64,000 nucleotides of DNA from an uncultured Fidelibacterota bacterium. GTDB lineage: Bacteria; Fidelibacterota; Marinisomatia; Marinisomatales; TCS55. Numbering within the stretch: position 1 is the stretch's first letter; every line of letters starts with the position of its first letter. Made by a program: the position numbers and the translations under genes. The stretch covers positions 1 through 64,000 of the forward strand of contig CACMQQ010000005.1 of assembly GCA_902615915.1 (NCBI GenBank), given 5' to 3'. The notes beneath the pieces were generated by a model, which saw only the letters and a list, made by a program, of their open reading frames with translations, did no database searches and had not been told where the DNA came from. Shown piece by piece: positions 60,087 through 64,000 of the stretch.

Positions 60087-62484
60087 CAATCTTATTCTTT
60101 ATGTATATTTCTTTGATGATGACTTTTCCCTCAATATGAGACAAAACTTTTTTGTCATCTTTGGCTTTTTTTAAGACTGTGCTTTCACTGTCTTCATCAT
60201 ATATTTCAATCTCAGAACGCCTTTTTCCGTTAACTTGGACTCCAATAGTTCTCATATCTAATTTTACCAAATTAGGATTAAACTTAGGCCAAGAAGAGAA
60301 AGTAAGTTCAGAATTTTTACCGAGACTTGACCATATTTCCTCTGATAAATGAGGCATAAATGGATTCAAGATTATAGTAAAAGTTTCAACTGTTGATTTA
60401 CTAATCGCTGGTTGTTTAGTTAGATGGTTAACAAAAATCATAAACTCTGAAACGCACGTGTTAAATTGCAATCTTTCAAGATTTTCTGTTATTTTTTTTA
60501 TTAGAAAATGAAGCGCTTGCTCATTTTCTTTATTTTCAGCAGAATCTACTATTTTTGAATTTAATTTATTTTCATTATCAAATAATAGTGACCATAATTT
60601 TTTAACAAATCTGTAGCAACCTTCCAATCCGCTAGTGCTCCACGGTTTTGCTTTATCTAAAGGCCCCATAAACATTTCATATATTCTCATAGAGTCTGCA
60701 CCATACTTTTTTACAGTATTATCAGGATTAACAACATTTCCTCTAGATTTACTCATTTTAGATCCATCTTGCCCCAAAATCATACCTTGATTAAATAATT
60801 TTTTAAATGGTTCTTTGGTTGATACTAAGCCAAGATCAAAGAATACATGGTGCCAAAATCTCGCATACAATAAATGAAGGACAGCATGCTCTGCCCCTCC
60901 AATATATAAATCTACTGGCATCCAATACTCTTCTTTATCTTTTGACCAAGCTTCATTTTCATTATTAGGATCTATAAATCTTAAAAAATACCAACAAGAT
61001 CCTGCCCATTGTGGCATAGTATTTGTCTCTCTAAGTGCAATAATATTGTTATTTAAATCTTTTACTTCAACCCAAGATTTAATTTTAGACAATGGTGATT
61101 CACCCGTTCCAGAAGGTTCATATTTGTCAACTTTAGGTAAGGTCAATGGCAAGTCTTCAACTTCTAATGGTGTGGATATTCCGTTATTATGCAAGATTGG
61201 AATAGGCTCACCCCAATACCTTTGTCTAGAAAACAACCAATCACGTAATTTATATTGTGTTTTTTTGTTACCATGCTTGTTATTGACTAGCCATTTTAAA
61301 ATTTTGTTTTTAGCAGCATCAATTGAAAGACCATTCAAAAAATCGCTATTGATAATTTTGCCAGAACCTGTATATGCCCCTCCCTCAAAGTGTTTTGGCG
61401 GTTGAACTGTTCTGATTACTGGTAATTTATATTTTTCTGCAAAATCATAATCTCTTTCATCTTGACCAGGTACTGCCATAATTGCACCTGTGCCATAGGA
61501 CATTATTACATAATCAGAAATCCAAATTGGAATCAGTTCTTCATTTACTGGATTAATTGCATACTGACCTAAAAACTCACCCGTCTTGTCTTTATTAAGT
61601 TCAGTTCTATCAAGATCAGATTTTTTTGATGCATTTTTTATATATTCATTGACAATGTCTTTTCTAGAATTGTCAGTTATTTTTTCAACTAGAGGATGCT
61701 CAGGTGCTAACACAATATACGTCGCACCAAATATTGTATCATGTCTAGTAGTAAAAACATCAAGTGATTCATTAAAATCATTAATATTAAATTTTATGAT
61801 AGCGCCTGTAGATTTACCAATCCAATTTTTTTGCAATTCTTTAACTGAATTAGGCCAATCAAGATCATCAAGACCACTTAATAGTGATTCAGCGTAATCA
61901 GTAATTTTCAACATCCATTGCTTCATCGGAACTCTAAAAACAGGATGACCTCCTATATCAGATTTACCATCAATAACTTCTTCATTTGCTAAAACTGCTT
62001 TTAATTTTGGACACCAATTAACTGGAACCTCCGCTTCGTATGCTAAACCTTTGTTGAATAATTGAATAAACAACCATTGGGTCCATTTCAAATAATTGTT
62101 GTCTGTAGTATTTATTTCTCTTTCCCAATCATAGGAAAAGCCTAGCATTTTGATTTGTTTTCTGAAGTTAGTAATATTTTCTTTTGTCGTAATTGAAGGA
62201 TGCGTTCCTGTTTTAATTGCATATTGTTCTGCTGGAAGGCCAAAAGCATCCCAACCCATAGGGTGAAGAACATTGAAACCAAGATGGCGTTTGTATCTAG
62301 CAATTATATCTGTTGCAATGTACCCCAAAGGATGACCGACGTGTAAGCCTGATCCAGAGGGATATGGAAACATATCCAAAACATAATATTTGGGTTTACT
62401 AGGATCTACTTCTGTTGAAAAAATTTTTTTTTCAAGCCAATAGGATTGCCATTTTTTTTCAATTTTAATATGATTGTAGGACAT
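60067..62484 (-). CDS. leuS: Leucyl-tRNA synthetase
   Basis: This 805-residue class I synthetase has the HIGH variant in PSGSGLHVGHPLGYIATD and a connective editing domain with FTTRHDTIFGATYIVLAPEH. KMSKS is in GQDGSKMSKSRGNVVNPD, followed by an anticodon-binding helical domain and a C-terminal domain. Length is slightly shorter than E. coli LeuS (860). The editing Asp region looks intact (DERDYDFAEKY). Confidence 0.96.
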   Translation of the reverse strand: MSYNHIKIEKKWQSYWLEKKIFSTEVDPSKPKYYVLDMFPYPSGSGLHVGHPLGYIATDIIARYKRHLGFNVLHPMGWDAFGLPAEQYAIKTGTHPSITTKENITNFRKQIKMLGFSYDWEREINTTDNNYLKWTQWLFIQLFNKGLAYEAEVPVNWCPKLKAVLANEEVIDGKSDIGGHPVFRVPMKQWMLKITDYAESLLSGLDDLDWPNSVKELQKNWIGKSTGAIIKFNINDFNESLDVFTTRHDTIFGATYIVLAPEHPLVEKITDNSRKDIVNEYIKNASKKSDLDRTELNKDKTGEFLGQYAINPVNEELIPIWISDYVIMSYGTGAIMAVPGQDERDYDFAEKYKLPVIRTVQPPKHFEGGAYTGSGKIINSDFLNGLSIDAAKNKILKWLVNNKHGNKKTQYKLRDWLFSRQRYWGEPIPILHNNGISTPLEVEDLPLTLPKVDKYEPSGTGESPLSKIKSWVEVKDLNNNIIALRETNTMPQWAGSCWYFLRFIDPNNENEAWSKDKEEYWMPVDLYIGGAEHAVLHLLYARFWHHVFFDLGLVSTKEPFKKLFNQGMILGQDGSKMSKSRGNVVNPDNTVKKYGADSMRIYEMFMGPLDKAKPWSTSGLEGCYRFVKKLWSLLFDNENKLNSKIVDSAENKENEQALHFLIKKITENLERLQFNTCVSEFMIFVNHLTKQPAISKSTVETFTIILNPFMPHLSEEIWSSLGKNSELTFSSWPKFNPNLVKLDMRTIGVQVNGKRRSEIEIYDEDSESTVLKKAKDDKKVLSHIEGKVIIKEIYIKNKIVNIVVK

Positions 62485-62552
62485 TTAAATATTTATCAAT
62501 TTTTAAGTATATAAATTTAAATAATCAACCAAATAAAAGAAGTGTATTTAAG

Positions 62553-64000
62553 CTATAATTGTAATTGATAAGTTAACTTCATAACTATAGTGTTTTGAAG
62601 TAGTTGCTGAGAAATATCCATATGATTATATTTTTCATTGACAACCAAAAAGAAATCGCTTCCAGGTGTATGAATCCAGTTAAGTCTTATATATATTTGT
62701 GAAATATTTGTAAAATTATCATATTGAAATAAGGTTTTAATAAACCATTTTTTATTAATAGCAATTTCTGAGCTCAAACCATATATATTTGCTGAAAATC
62801 TAGCATCATTTATCTCAATATTGTTTTGATTTATTGAAGCATAAATTGTTATATGATTTGAAAATCTCTTTCCTACAGATCCAATCAATGATGTTTTATC
62901 TCCACCAAAGTAATTTCCTCTTGTAAGGTTAACATCTCCCCAAAAAGCTCTACTTTGATTGCTTCTTGCATTGAAGGCAAAACCTAAGTCATCATAAGAG
63001 CCTTTCTCAATTTTAATACCATTAGCTAGTTCAAAACTATTTGATAATATTTCAGTATTTTTAAAAAACCTAAAACCTATTTTATCACGATTTTCGAAAA
63101 ATGCATCAAATGAAAATTGCTCAACTCCCGTTTCTTTAATCCTAGACTGATTTTTCACATCTCTTAAATAAATTGAAAAAGCTAGCTGTCTAATTAGGTT
63201 ATCGCCAGATCCAATTCTTGGCGTATATCCAGCTATTACGCCTGTACCAACCATATTCTTGCGTTGAACAAATCCTAATAAAGGATCAAAATTTTCATCA
63301 ACACGGTGTTGTCCTGTTGTGAAAAAAAATTTGTCATTTCTTAAATCAATTTTAATCATGGATGCTTCAGGGAAATTATTATATCTAGAATCTTGTATAC
63401 GACTATGCCACAAAGAAATAGAACTATTTCCCCAAAATCTTGCTTGAGCATCAATACCAAATACTGAGTTGTTAATTTCAGAATTTGATACATTTGTAAA
63501 GATGGCACCAAAAGTTGATCGACTTCTAATATCTTTTCTTAACCTGAAAGCGCTATATGATGTAGATGAATTGTAATCTTCGTTATTTGTATGGATATTA
63601 AGCATACCAAATGAATTATTTTTAAATTGCCCAAATAATCGAGATCCCCCAACTACATTTTCCTTTAATCCAATTCTTCTACTAAAAAAAATTTCAGTTT
63701 GTCTTGGATTTCCAAATGCAAAAAGTTTTGATCTAGTTAGGAAAAACTCCCTTTTTTCTGGATAAAAAAGGTTGAATCTATTCAAATTTATTTGTGCATT
63801 GTCAGCTTCAACTTGAGCAAAATCTGTGTTATATGTTAGATTTATAGTTAGATTTGATCTTAAGCCATAATATATATCAACACCTGAATCCTTAAGGTTG
63901 CTAGAACCACTGATTTGATTATTTTTAACATTTTGTGAGCCTGTAATAGCATAAGGTTTTATTTTAAAATTATTACCCTTATTGATATTTTTTAAATTTA
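62553..64000 (-). CDS. DUF5916 outer-membrane-barrel-type protein, partial (5' end outside window)
   Basis: The frame is open to the right edge, so the gene starts beyond 64000. The visible 482 residues include YNTDFAQVEADNAQINLNRF, NLFYPEKREFF and IFFSRRIGL, the signature of DUF5916 proteins. These usually carry an N-terminal carbohydrate-binding-type domain and a C-terminal barrel. The rest is strand-rich with alternating hydrophobic residues, ending KLTYQLQL. The TTG at 63785 is internal. Function unknown; the family is common in FCB bacteria. leuS follows 68 bases downstream on the same strand. Confidence 0.88.
   Translation of the reverse strand, partial: NLKNINKGNNFKIKPYAITGSQNVKNNQISGSSNLKDSGVDIYYGLRSNLTINLTYNTDFAQVEADNAQINLNRFNLFYPEKREFFLTRSKLFAFGNPRQTEIFFSRRIGLKENVVGGSRLFGQFKNNSFGMLNIHTNNEDYNSSTSYSAFRLRKDIRSRSTFGAIFTNVSNSEINNSVFGIDAQARFWGNSSISLWHSRIQDSRYNNFPEASMIKIDLRNDKFFFTTGQHRVDENFDPLLGFVQRKNMVGTGVIAGYTPRIGSGDNLIRQLAFSIYLRDVKNQSRIKETGVEQFSFDAFFENRDKIGFRFFKNTEILSNSFELANGIKIEKGSYDDLGFAFNARSNQSRAFWGDVNLTRGNYFGGDKTSLIGSVGKRFSNHITIYASINQNNIEINDARFSANIYGLSSEIAINKKWFIKTLFQYDNFTNISQIYIRLNWIHTPGSDFFLVVNEKYNHMDISQQLLQNTIVMKLTYQLQL

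Noticed and set aside
1-64000. CRISPR array, insertion sequence, prophage or rRNA operon
   Set aside because: I saw no spaced direct-repeat array, transposase or integrase motif, phage structural gene or rRNA sequence in the window.

Overview
The window is AT-rich, very compact bacterial chromosome with no gene-free stretch longer than about 200 bases. Many genes abut or overlap by 1-14 bases, and some convergent pairs overlap or nearly touch at their 3' ends. The cell envelope is Gram-negative: P- and L-ring genes flgI/flgH, lipoproteins, and an outer-membrane-barrel-type DUF5916 protein are present. The DUF5916 protein, a TIGR03643-type small protein, and several signal peptides that end just before a glutamine point to the FCB superphylum. 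A marine Neomarinimicrobiota (SAR406)-like lineage is my best guess, but this is inference and no 16S gene is present. Unlike Bacteroidota, several genes carry clear AGGAG/AAGGA ribosome binding sites, and TTG/GTG starts are common.

Region 1 (1-26821) is one large flagellar cluster on the + strand. First come fliK (cut by the left edge), flgD, a TIGR02530-type gene and flgE. FlgE is preceded by a two-hairpin leader and followed by a strong terminator. Next come motA-motB, then fliL-fliM-fliN-fliO-fliP-fliQ-fliR-flhB-flhA-flhF-flhG, a 66-aa membrane protein gene, fliA (sigma-28), an unknown single-pass membrane protein, a PAS histidine kinase and a GAF-like protein. The last block is flgF-flgG-flgA-flgH-flgI-flgJ-flgN-flgK-flgL-fliW-csrA. 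Flagellin, fliD, fliF-fliI and chemotaxis genes are not in the window. A perfect CRP-type palindrome and a sigma-54-like element lie upstream of fliL.

Region 2 (26842-41788) mixes envelope and metabolic genes: an M28 aminopeptidase lipoprotein, a 2-oxoglutarate/iron oxygenase, a PEGA-like protein, a TPR lipoprotein, a minimal dihydroorotate-dehydrogenase-like protein and an RlpA-like protein. A diacylglycerol-kinase-family gene follows whose only sensible start is ATT, then cdsA, a lysine-degradation pair (ALDH7-type dehydrogenase and lysine 6-aminotransferase), rsmI, tmk and a C-terminal processing protease.

Region 3 (41836-52712) begins with tRNA-Val(GAC), 7 bases before thrS. The conserved run thrS-infC-rpmI-rplT-pheS-pheT-zapA-folD follows, with infC starting at ATC. 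Then comes a tryptophan-degradation set (tryptophan 2,3-dioxygenase, an SDR lacking the usual Tyr, kynureninase), and tRNA-Arg(CCG) on the minus strand.

Region 4 (52789-64000) holds a class V aminotransferase, a class A beta-lactamase-like lipoprotein and a broken tocopherol-cyclase-like gene (frameshift in an A-run plus an in-frame stop). It continues with a TIGR03643 protein, a divergent SfsA-like protein, endonuclease VIII, an SMR transporter, a YeiH-type exporter, an SGNH hydrolase, leuS, and a DUF5916 gene running off the right edge. The candidates most worth following are the unusual regulatory genes after fliA, the flgE leader, the CRP-type site, the non-canonical start codons and the broken cyclase.
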